Below are positions 1 to 5,038 of a stretch of 5,038 nt of DNA, piece after piece (positions within the stretch are counted from its first letter, which is position 1; each line of letters opens with the position of its first letter). The stretch is from an uncultured Erysipelotrichaceae bacterium. GTDB taxonomy: Bacteria; Bacillota_I; Bacilli_A; Erysipelotrichales; Erysipelotrichaceae. Under the pieces are notes generated by a model, which saw nothing but the letters and a program-made list of their open reading frames with translations, did not search any database and was not told the origin of the DNA. The position numbers were made by a program, and so were the translations under genes. The stretch is taken from assembly GCA_902795525.1 (NCBI GenBank), contig CADBLN010000001.1, positions 1 through 5,038 of the forward strand, written 5' to 3'.

Positions 1-187
1 AGCATATCAATATACAGATGTGTGGATTAGTATTTGGAGTGAAGACGGGATAGAGGCTAGTAGTATTCTTGATAAATTAGAAAAATTATTAAGAGAAAAC
101 AATTACAAATTGACATTTAGTGCAGATGTGCCAAACACCGATAAAGGATTGGTACATGTAAGCACAAGATTTAATAAAACAGAATAA
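1..187 (+). CDS. Probable tail terminator / tail completion protein, C-terminal part
   Basis: Only the last 61 residues are present; the frame is open from base 2 and ends with TAA at 185-187. The fragment has a beta strand (DVWISIWS), then a helix with a regular charged/hydrophobic pattern (SSILDKLEKLLRENNY), then a short beta segment ending in GLVHVSTRF. This strand-helix-strand layout, with a polar closing 'RF' strand, is what I know from DUF3168-like tail completion proteins, which form a ring that stops tube growth and joins the tail to the head. Its place just upstream of the major tail protein gene fits that role in siphovirus gene order. The next gene's ribosome binding site begins in the stop codon. 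The family call is inferred from a fragment; an HK97 gp10-like neck protein is the main alternative. Confidence 0.55.
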   Translation, partial: AYQYTDVWISIWSEDGIEASSILDKLEKLLRENNYKLTFSADVPNTDKGLVHVSTRFNKTE

Positions 188-192
188 GGAGG
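186..192 (+). promoter_or_regulatory. Ribosome binding site that fixes the major tail protein start
   Basis: AAGGAGG lies 8 bases upstream of the ATG at 201. An in-frame TTG at 195 would be only 2 bases from it, too close to be used, so ATG 201 is the start. The site overlaps the stop codon of the preceding gene, which suggests that the two are translationally coupled. Confidence 0.85.
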
Positions 193-200
193 AATTGCAG

Positions 201-629
201 ATGAGTGCAAGAGCAATGGGGACATCCCTGACATTGAAGAAGTCTGGAGATGAAATTCAAGATACAGTTATTGCTAGTTTGTTATCAATTGGCGGAGTTT
301 CTGTAGAAGTTGAAGAAAGAGATATCACTACATTAGATAGTCCAGATGGTGCTGATGAATTTGAAGCTGGTAAAACTACACCAGGTGAATTACAAATCAG
401 TGGATTAATCAAAAAGACTACTGATGAGCAAAACATCGCTAAATTCTATGCTTTATTGTGGGCAAAAGAAACAAGAGCATGGGAAGTTGGATATCCATCA
501 GGTGCTAAGTGGGAATTCAATGCATTTGTTAAATCGTTTGAAATGGGCGAAGCAACAGTTGATGGAAATGTTGAGTTCACTTCAACATTAAAACTATCAG
601 GGAAACCTGTATATACAGCAAGTAACTAA
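201..629 (+). CDS. Major tail (tube) protein
   Basis: This 142-residue protein is the likely subunit of the tail tube, which forms the shaft through which DNA passes. It begins MSARAMGTSLTLKKSG. A conserved-looking acidic turn (DSPDGADEFEAGK, 46-58) is followed by GELQISG (62-68). Near the C-terminus (106-136) FNAFVKSFE, DGNVEFTSTLKLSGKP matches the pattern I know from the major tail protein families of Gram-positive siphophages (Phage_tail_2 / TP901-1 type), where a beta sandwich ends with a 'DG..EF..TLK.SGKP' strand pair. There is no extra C-terminal Ig-like domain, so this is the minimal tube fold. It sits between the terminator gene and the gpG-type chaperone, the usual place. A hairpin directly follows the stop codon. 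ATG 201 is chosen over TTG 195 because of the AAGGAGG spacing. Confidence 0.88.
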   Translation: MSARAMGTSLTLKKSGDEIQDTVIASLLSIGGVSVEVEERDITTLDSPDGADEFEAGKTTPGELQISGLIKKTTDEQNIAKFYALLWAKETRAWEVGYPSGAKWEFNAFVKSFEMGEATVDGNVEFTSTLKLSGKPVYTASN

Positions 630-655
630 GAGGGTAATGCTAATTACCCTCTTTT
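628..655 (+). terminator. Terminator-like hairpin after the major tail protein gene
   Basis: A perfect 11-base-pair stem (628-638 with 643-653) closes a 4-base loop (GCTA) and runs into a short T tract (652-655, TTTT followed by G). It begins inside the stop codon of the tube gene. The T tract is short, so complete termination is unlikely. It could act as a partial terminator, or as a 3' end that protects the abundant tube mRNA from exonucleases, giving more tube protein than tape measure protein. Function is inferred; the hairpin itself is directly visible. Confidence 0.7.
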
Positions 656-673
656 GCTAGAAAGAAGGAGACA

Positions 674-1015
674 ATGAAGATTAATTTTAAATTTAACGCA
701 ACAATCGTAGAAGAGATTGAACAAACAAGAGGAAAACTGCCAATTGAGAATATTGTGACAGATACTACACTAGGTAATTTGTCATTGATTATTATGAAAG
801 CAGCAATTATGGAAGATGGCAGAATAGGCTGTACTAAGAATACAGCTCTAAAACTAATTGATGAATATCTAGAAGATGAAAAAAACGATAAAAATACATT
901 AACGTTTGACATTATGGAGGCGTTAGCTGATGCAGGTTTTTTATCGAGGCAGATGGATGTGAATGCATTCAGACAACAACAAGAGATGATAATCCAAGAA
1001 GCGAATCAACGTTAA
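674..1015 (+). CDS. Tail assembly chaperone, gpG-like
   Basis: This 113-residue, mostly helical and acidic protein begins MKINFKFNAT and ends in a glutamine-rich tail (RQQQEMIIQEANQR). Its size, its place between the tube and tape measure genes, and an overlapping -1 frame downstream match the lambda gpG role: it binds the tape measure protein, keeps it soluble and recruits tube subunits. It is not part of the finished virion in known systems. ATG 674 has AAGGAG at 665-670 only 3 bases upstream, a short spacing, but no other start is available in this frame after the preceding hairpin. Residues 89-90 (FL) are encoded on the slippery sequence U UUU UUA, where some ribosomes should shift to make the longer GT product. 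Sequence similarity to a named family was not tested; the call rests on context and the frameshift arrangement. Confidence 0.8.
   Translation: MKINFKFNATIVEEIEQTRGKLPIENIVTDTTLGNLSLIIMKAAIMEDGRIGCTKNTALKLIDEYLEDEKNDKNTLTFDIMEALADAGFLSRQMDVNAFRQQQEMIIQEANQR
937..943 (+). promoter_or_regulatory. -1 ribosomal frameshift site, U UUU UUA
   Basis: The heptamer T TTT TTA is in the X XXY YYZ phase relative to the gpG frame (codons GGT, TTT, TTA). It is the only canonical slippery heptamer I found in the part of the gpG frame where the -1 frame is open (931 to the gpG stop at 1015). Shifting here joins 674-943 to 943-1380, with base 943 read twice. A Shine-Dalgarno-like GGAGG at 916-920, 16 bases upstream, might stimulate slippage. 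Downstream there is a 12-base palindrome (960-971, TGAATGCATTCA) but no convincing hairpin or pseudoknot. Confidence 0.75.
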
Positions 1016-1380
1016 CTTGGGGAGATAGATGGAGAGAAGCAGAAGAAGATGCTATCTTTTTGGGCTTGTCTCTAGAAGAGTTTTGGAGATTAACACCAAA
1101 ACAATATGCTAAATATATTCAGGCATACGAAAGAAAACAAAAGGAAAAGCAAGAAGAAATAGAGTACCAAACAAAATTAACTGATTCTTTGAATTATATT
1201 CTTGGTAGATATATTTCTTGGTCTTTCAATGATCCGAATCATTATCCTAGTGAACCTTTTCTATCAAAGAATCAAAAAAAAGAGATTAAACAACAAACTG
1301 ATGACGAAATGGAAAGACAGGCTAGGATTTATACAATGGCGTTAGGAGGTGAAATAAAAGATGCCAGAAATGACAATTGA
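943..1380 (+). CDS. gpT-like part of the tail assembly chaperone GT fusion, made by -1 frameshift
   Basis: The -1 frame is open from 931 to the TGA at 1378-1380. It holds no ATG or GTG before the first TTG at 1060, and that TTG has no ribosome binding site. Coding-like sequence already precedes it (LTWGDRWREAEEDAIF), so an independent start there would cut off part of the domain. Expressed by frameshift at 937-943 the product is 235 residues: 90 from G plus 145 from this frame. The core GLSLEEFWRLTPKQ, a charged helix rich in K, E and Q, then YPSEPFLSKNQKK and a C-terminal helix resemble the second chaperone reading frame of many Gram-positive siphophages. In lambda, the T domain of GT recruits tube protein to the tape measure-G complex. 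The gene overlaps the tape measure start by 20 bases and its 3' end carries that gene's ribosome binding site. Confidence 0.75.
   Translation: MEADGCECIQTTTRDDNPRSESTLTWGDRWREAEEDAIFLGLSLEEFWRLTPKQYAKYIQAYERKQKEKQEEIEYQTKLTDSLNYILGRYISWSFNDPNHYPSEPFLSKNQKKEIKQQTDDEMERQARIYTMALGGEIKDARNDN
1343..1352 (+). promoter_or_regulatory. Strong ribosome binding site for the tape measure gene
   Basis: TAGGAGGTGA is a near-complete match to the 16S rRNA anti-Shine-Dalgarno, ending 8 bases before ATG 1361. It selects ATG 1361 over the in-frame ATG at 1370. It lies inside the gpT-like frame, so ribosomes finishing GT pass over it. Confidence 0.85.
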
Positions 1381-3826
1381 TGAGCTAAATGTCAAACTTA
1401 CTGGAGACGTTAGTGGCATTAGAAACGACCTAAATAAAGTCAAAAACGATTTTAAAGATTTTCAAAAAAACGCAAAGGATAACGTTAGCAAAGTTGGAGA
1501 TCTATTTAAAAGCCTTCAAAACACCATTAGACGATGTGCAATTGGTCAAATGATTTATAAAGAAGTTGTAAGCAATGTTGACAGCGCAATTAGCAGATTA
1601 GATACACTTAATAACTATGCTAAAACAATGGGAAATCTAGGGATTAGCAGTGAAGATTCTCAAGCTTCTTTGTCGAGACTAAGCGATGCATTGGTTGGCC
1701 TACCAACGACAATGGATGCAGCAGCATTAGCGGTTCAAAGGTTTACAAGTGCTAATGGGAATATTAAAGCATCAACAGAAATGTTTTTGGCGTTAAACAA
1801 TGCTGTGTTAGCAGGTGGTGCGCCAACTGAAGCACAAGCTTCAGCTATTGAGCAATTGAGCCAAGCATATTCAAAAGGAAAGCCGGATATGATGGAATGG
1901 CGTACTGCTATGCAAGCAATGCCAGCTCAACTAAAACAAGTTGCTATATCAATGGGATATGTTAATGCTGACCAATTGGGTGAGGCATTAAGAAATGGCA
2001 CAATATCAATGAATGAGTTTATGGTAGAACTTACCAAGTTAAATAAGAATGGAGTTGCTGGATTTGCATCATTTGAGGAACAGGCGAGAAACTCAACTGG
2101 TGGTGTTCAAACATCAATGATTAATGTTAAAACAGCAATTACACGTGGTTTAGCCGACATCATGAATGCTATAGGGCAATCAAATATAGCTGCCTTTTTT
2201 AATGGAATTGCTTCAGCAATAAACAGGGTTGTTCCTTATGTGGTTGCATTTACAAAAGTAGTTGTAACAGCTGTAGGTGCTATTGCTGGATTGTTTGGTA
2301 AGACTGTTAATTCGCAGGTAGCAAATACAGCGAAAAGCATTTCAAGTGTAGGAAGTAGTGCAGCTTCGACTTCAAAGAATATAGATGGGACCACTAAATC
2401 AGCAAAAGGACTATCCAAAGCTATGAAATCATTAGCAGGTTTTGATGAAATGAACGTGCTAACAGATAACAGTAACTCTGGTGGAGGATCTAGTGGAAGT
2501 GGTGATAGTGTTGCTGCTGGATTAGGAGACTTGTCTGGTATTGATTTATCGGCATTTGATTCATTAAATGAGAAAAGTAGTGCTGCCGACGAAATATATC
2601 AAAGAATGATTACTTCTTTGAGTAAAGTTAAAGAATTCCTAATGACAATATGGGATTCTGCTCCAGTTCAAGCTTATATAGGTGCGGTATCCGCATCTTG
2701 GAAGTGGCAATATGATTATATTGTCACAGTGATATCAGACATTTGGAATAATATGAATACTACTTGGGGAAATATTGAAAATAATATTTCTCAAACTTTA
2801 ACTAATATTGCAGATTTTTGGACACAGTATTGGAGTGACATTCAATTAGGAATAGAAACTTGGGGACAACCAATTATTGATGGAGTTTCACAAGTTTTTA
2901 ATGCGATTTGGAAAGATGCAATAGATCCAGTATGCCAATTTATTTCTATGCTTTGGATGGATTTAACCGGAAGCTTGGTTACATTGTGGGAAAAGCACGG
3001 GAATCCTTTGGTTAATAACATTGGTGAATTCGTGACAAAAACAATCGCATTATTTCAAAGCATATGGGATAACATAATAGCTCCTATTATAGCGCCATTT
3101 TTAGAAACTTTAAGTAATCTTTGGAACGATCATCTTAAAACTATGGTAGAAGAAGTTGGTGATTTTATTGGTGCTTTGGTAAATGGAGCTTTAGAAATAT
3201 ATAACAAGTTTATTGTTCCAATTGTTAGATGGTTATTAGATAAACTAGCTCCAAGCATAACAACAATAGCTGGTATTATTTCAGCAACGGTTGGAGCAGT
3301 AGCGGGAACTATTTCAAACGTAGTTACAACAATAACAGGAATTTTAAAGGGAATCATAAATTTTGTAACAGGCGTGTTCACAGGGAATTGGAAAAAAGCT
3401 TGGCAAGGAGTGGGTGATATATTCACGGCTATTTTCAACGGGTTAAAGAACGCTTTTAAGATACCAATCAACTGGATAATTGATGGCATCAATAGTTTTA
3501 TTTCAGGAATCAACAGAATCAAAATTCCTTCATGGGTTCCTGTAGTTGGTGGCAAAGGATTTAGTATAGGAAAAATTCCTAGATTGGCTCAAGGTGGCAT
3601 AATTGATCGGGCTACCTTAGCTGTTGTAGGGGAATCTGGTAGAGAAGCAGTATTGCCATTAGATAGAAATACAGAATGGATGAATGAATTCTTTAACAGG
3701 ATGCCGAAGGGCGATAGTCCTCAGACTATTGTTGTCCAAATAGGTAACGAAACAGTTGCTAAAAAGGTTGTTGATTGGATAAAAGATTCTCAGTTTACAA
3801 CTGACGAGGAGGTATTTGTATTATGA
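1361..3826 (+). CDS. Tape measure protein
   Basis: This 821-residue protein sets the tail length and is thought to be ejected ahead of the DNA. A polar, probably helical N-terminus (about 1-60) is followed by a tape measure core (about 80-275) with TMGNLGIS, GLPTT, AVQRFT, SKGKPDMMEWRTAMQAMP, LGEALRNGTISMNEFM and GFASFEEQA, the pattern of the tape_meas_nterm family. A hydrophobic segment spans 290-313, then a serine/threonine-rich stretch and a Gly/Ser linker near 370-383. Residues 431-588 hold thirteen tryptophans. A long hydrophobic stretch (633-674) with small residues could insert into the host membrane. The C-terminal part has RLAQGGIIDRATLAVVGESGREAVLPLD (741-768), common near the end of these proteins. 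No peptidase or lysozyme motif was seen. At roughly 0.15 nm per residue the tail would be about 120 nm long. It overlaps the next gene by ATGA. Confidence 0.95.
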   Translation: MPEMTIDELNVKLTGDVSGIRNDLNKVKNDFKDFQKNAKDNVSKVGDLFKSLQNTIRRCAIGQMIYKEVVSNVDSAISRLDTLNNYAKTMGNLGISSEDSQASLSRLSDALVGLPTTMDAAALAVQRFTSANGNIKASTEMFLALNNAVLAGGAPTEAQASAIEQLSQAYSKGKPDMMEWRTAMQAMPAQLKQVAISMGYVNADQLGEALRNGTISMNEFMVELTKLNKNGVAGFASFEEQARNSTGGVQTSMINVKTAITRGLADIMNAIGQSNIAAFFNGIASAINRVVPYVVAFTKVVVTAVGAIAGLFGKTVNSQVANTAKSISSVGSSAASTSKNIDGTTKSAKGLSKAMKSLAGFDEMNVLTDNSNSGGGSSGSGDSVAAGLGDLSGIDLSAFDSLNEKSSAADEIYQRMITSLSKVKEFLMTIWDSAPVQAYIGAVSASWKWQYDYIVTVISDIWNNMNTTWGNIENNISQTLTNIADFWTQYWSDIQLGIETWGQPIIDGVSQVFNAIWKDAIDPVCQFISMLWMDLTGSLVTLWEKHGNPLVNNIGEFVTKTIALFQSIWDNIIAPIIAPFLETLSNLWNDHLKTMVEEVGDFIGALVNGALEIYNKFIVPIVRWLLDKLAPSITTIAGIISATVGAVAGTISNVVTTITGILKGIINFVTGVFTGNWKKAWQGVGDIFTAIFNGLKNAFKIPINWIIDGINSFISGINRIKIPSWVPVVGGKGFSIGKIPRLAQGGIIDRATLAVVGESGREAVLPLDRNTEWMNEFFNRMPKGDSPQTIVVQIGNETVAKKVVDWIKDSQFTTDEEVFVL
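3807..3813 (+). promoter_or_regulatory. Ribosome binding site for the DUF6711-like gene
   Basis: AGGAGGT lies within the last codons of the tape measure gene, 9 bases before ATG 3823. Together with the ATGA overlap it supports coupled translation and the chosen start. Confidence 0.8.
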
Positions 3827-4206
3827 TCTTTGATGGTTCATTTATAACATTAAACGGATTAAGTTTACCTTATATCAAAACCTTTAAAGTTGGTAGGTCT
3901 AAACTATGGAAAGATGCTGACAGAGCAATGTCTGGCACAGTGAATGCCACACTAATCGGTATTTTTCCGAAGATATCTATAACTACGAGAAGATTAACGC
4001 AGGAAGAGATGGCGCAACTTTGTAGCATTTTAGACAAACCTTCTTTCACTGTTCAATGGTTTGACGTTCGTAGTCAATCAACTCATACAGCTGCATATTA
4101 TGCAAGTGATTATGATACTGAAATTCTTGAGGGAGAAAAAGAAAGAGGTTTATACAAAGAACTTTCAGTAAACTTAGTGCCAATTGCCAGGAGGTCTTAT
4201 AACTAA
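3823..4206 (+). CDS. Phage tail protein resembling DUF6711
   Basis: This 127-residue protein is likely built of beta strands around one helix. It begins with a short strand-turn carrying LNGLSLPYIKTFKVG, has a central segment of alternating polar and hydrophobic residues (TVNATLIGIFPKISITTRRL), a helix with TQEEMAQLCSIL, then a strand pair with FTVQWFDVRSQ and a closing strand LYKELSVNLVPI. This order (N-terminal 'ING..L..P', a mid-protein 'TKRKI...W..LTQEE' type segment, then 'FFTV.Y.D' and a final strand) is what I know from DUF6711, small proteins encoded straight after the tape measure gene in Gram-positive phages. A role in the tail tip, in the position of a distal tail protein, is inferred from place; its function is not established. 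It starts at ATGA overlapping the tape measure stop and ends in TAATG overlapping the next start. Confidence 0.65.
   Translation: MIFDGSFITLNGLSLPYIKTFKVGRSKLWKDADRAMSGTVNATLIGIFPKISITTRRLTQEEMAQLCSILDKPSFTVQWFDVRSQSTHTAAYYASDYDTEILEGEKERGLYKELSVNLVPIARRSYN
4189..4195 (+). promoter_or_regulatory. Ribosome binding site for the hub-like gene
   Basis: AGGAGGT lies in the last codons of the DUF6711-like gene, 10 bases before ATG 4206. Two nearby ATGs (4210, 4213) are in another frame that stops at once, so ATG 4206 is the start. Confidence 0.75.
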
Positions 4207-5038
4207 TGTATGATGTAAGTTCTAATTTCAAAAATTCAATAAAAGAACCAATTAAAGAGATTGATGCATATCTGTTGTTAGAAGATCTAACCATTATTAC
4301 ACCAGCTGACGATTTAGTTAGTCTAAAAATTGAAAGTGAAAATGGTGTTGGTAAATTGGTAATGAAAAAAATAGAAATAAAGCTACTAGGATACCACTCA
4401 GTATTATTAAGCGAAAAAATTAATGCTTATGTTGGAGTAAAAACAGAAACTGGCTATGAGTATATAAACTATGGCCAGTTTTTAATTACTGAAGTAGAAG
4501 ACTCCAAAGATACAGGCATGAGCATCTTAAAAGGCTATGACTCAATGATTTATACAAATGTAGCTTATAGCAGTGTTGATGTTCAATATCCTTGCACGGT
4601 TTACCAATATGCATTGGCAGTTTGTCAAAAATGTGGTTTAACGCTTGCTAGCGAAAGCTGGCCTAGTAGTGATATTGATATAGAAAGTGATAGATATATA
4701 GGCATTGATGGGATGCAATATAGGGATGTGTTAAACGATATTGCTGCAGCGTCAGGCACTATTGCTATCTTAAGTAATGACAAATTGTATTTCAAATCGA
4801 TTACGAATACTGAAGAAACATTGACATACGATGATTTAAAAACATTGAAGTTGCAACCAAAATATGGGCCTATAAATGGTGTAGTCATAGCCAGAACACC
4901 TCAAGAGGACAATGTTGCAGTACAAGATGAAGAATCTGTGCAAGAAAATGGCCTTACTGAGTATAGGATAGAAAACAACCAACTTATGGATGATAAGAGA
5001 GAAGACTATTTACAAAATTTGGCTAATCAAATGTTTGG
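4206..5038 (+). CDS. Probable baseplate hub / tail-associated protein, N-terminal part
   Basis: The frame is open from ATG 4206 to the window end, giving 277 residues with no stop. Residues 1-30 (MYDVSSNFKNSIKEPIKEID...) look like the lead-in of phage minor tail proteins. A beta-rich domain follows, with YGQFLITEVEDSKDTGMSIL (89-108) leading to KGYDSM, then a helix (YQYALAVCQKCGL), and a second part with GMQYRDVLNDIAAASGTIAI and DKLYFKSI (169-199). This alternation of 'YG.F.I....D' and 'YRDVL..IA..SG' elements is typical of the gp27-like hub fold at the N-terminus of tail-associated (Tal/gp44-like) proteins, which trimerise to close the tail tube and often carry receptor-binding or cell-wall-degrading domains further on. 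Any such domain would lie beyond the window. C140 and C143 form a CxxC with C130 nearby, which is unusual but unexplained. The start uses a TAATG overlap with the upstream gene. Confidence 0.7.
   Translation, partial: MYDVSSNFKNSIKEPIKEIDAYLLLEDLTIITPADDLVSLKIESENGVGKLVMKKIEIKLLGYHSVLLSEKINAYVGVKTETGYEYINYGQFLITEVEDSKDTGMSILKGYDSMIYTNVAYSSVDVQYPCTVYQYALAVCQKCGLTLASESWPSSDIDIESDRYIGIDGMQYRDVLNDIAAASGTIAILSNDKLYFKSITNTEETLTYDDLKTLKLQPKYGPINGVVIARTPQEDNVAVQDEESVQENGLTEYRIENNQLMDDKREDYLQNLANQMF
4445..4483 (+). other. Intragenic terminator-like hairpin
   Basis: AAACTGGC (4447-4454) pairs perfectly with GCCAGTTT (4474-4481). Four more pairs inward (two G-U) and two outward (one G-U) can extend the stem to about 14 pairs around an 11-base loop, and a T run (4479-4483) follows. 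It lies within a coding region, where translation would normally disrupt it. It may be chance. Confidence 0.35.

Noticed and set aside
195..629. Major tail protein starting at TTG 195
   Set aside because: Only 2 bases from the ribosome binding site, while ATG 201 has ideal spacing.
640..912. Open frame of 90 codons on the minus strand
   Set aside because: Antisense to gpG, no ribosome binding site noted, hydrophobic low-complexity product; a shadow.
1029..1112. Short reading frame (27 residues) starting at ATG 1029 behind GGGGAG at 1019-1024
   Set aside because: It is Arg-rich with no recognisable pattern, overlaps the gpT-like frame in another phase, and stops soon. The ribosome-binding-like site points at the wrong frame for the gpT-like protein, which is one more reason to favour frameshifting.
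1274..1281. Run of eight A in the gpT-like frame as a possible slip site
   Set aside because: Either frame change would truncate or scramble the C-terminus, and the frame continues in a plausible way to the tape measure overlap, so no shift is needed.
1060..1380. gpT-like protein starting independently at TTG 1060
   Set aside because: The TTG has no ribosome binding site and lies after coding-like sequence (WGDRWREAEED) in the same open frame.
1465..1471. A AAA AAC heptamer in phase near the start of the tape measure gene
   Set aside because: A -1 shift there ends at TAA 1480 after three codons, with no use I can see; probably a by-product of Lys/Asn codons in AT-rich DNA.
2236..2418. Open frame of 60 codons on the minus strand
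   Set aside because: Antisense to the tape measure gene, with no supporting start signal or recognisable motif.
3130..3555. Open frame of 141 codons on the minus strand
   Set aside because: Antisense to the hydrophobic part of the tape measure gene; its Pro/Ile/Val-rich product mirrors that composition.
4046..4294. Open frame of 82 codons on the minus strand
   Set aside because: It spans the junction of two well-supported, coupled + strand genes and has no recognisable features.
4625..4888. Open frame of 87 codons on the minus strand
   Set aside because: Antisense to the hub-like gene, whose + strand frame is open throughout and has recognisable domain patterns.

Overview
The window is a piece of a tailed-phage or prophage tail morphogenesis module. 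All genes lie on the + strand and are packed tightly. Low G+C, heavy use of A/T-ending codons, strong AGGAGG-type ribosome binding sites and start/stop overlaps suggest a phage of a low-GC Gram-positive host (Bacillota). Genus cannot be told from the sequence. No integrase, repressor, lysis gene, tRNA, rRNA, CRISPR array or insertion sequence is present, so prophage and free phage cannot be distinguished. No tail-sheath gene is seen, and the gene order matches long, non-contractile (siphovirus) tails.

Layout: (1) 1-187, the C-terminal end of a probable tail terminator/tail completion protein. (2) 201-629, the major tail (tube) protein, followed directly by a terminator-like hairpin at 628-655. 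(3) 674-1015, a tail assembly chaperone of the lambda gpG type. (4) An overlapping open frame ending at 1380, without any ATG or GTG start, that is best explained as the gpT-like extension made by -1 ribosomal frameshifting at U UUU UUA (937-943). (5) 1361-3826, the 821-residue tape measure protein. (6) 3823-4206, a 127-residue protein resembling the DUF6711 family of phage tail proteins. (7) 4206 to the window end, the N-terminal 277 residues of a probable baseplate hub/tail-associated protein.

The genes act together in assembly. G and GT chaperone the tape measure protein, tube subunits polymerise around it until its length is reached, the terminator protein caps the tube at the head-proximal end, and the last two proteins belong to the tail tip that assembles at the other end. 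Translation is coupled from the gpT-like frame onward: 20-base overlap into the tape measure gene, ATGA overlap (4 bases) into the next gene, and TAATG overlap (1 base) into the last one. There is no gene-free stretch over 300 bases; the largest gap is 44 bases (630-673). I saw no convincing promoter.

This is a recognisable module rather than a new system. The points most worth a second look are the frameshift signal, a second in-phase slippery heptamer that would lead to rapid termination, the hairpin after the tube gene, and a terminator-like hairpin inside the last gene.
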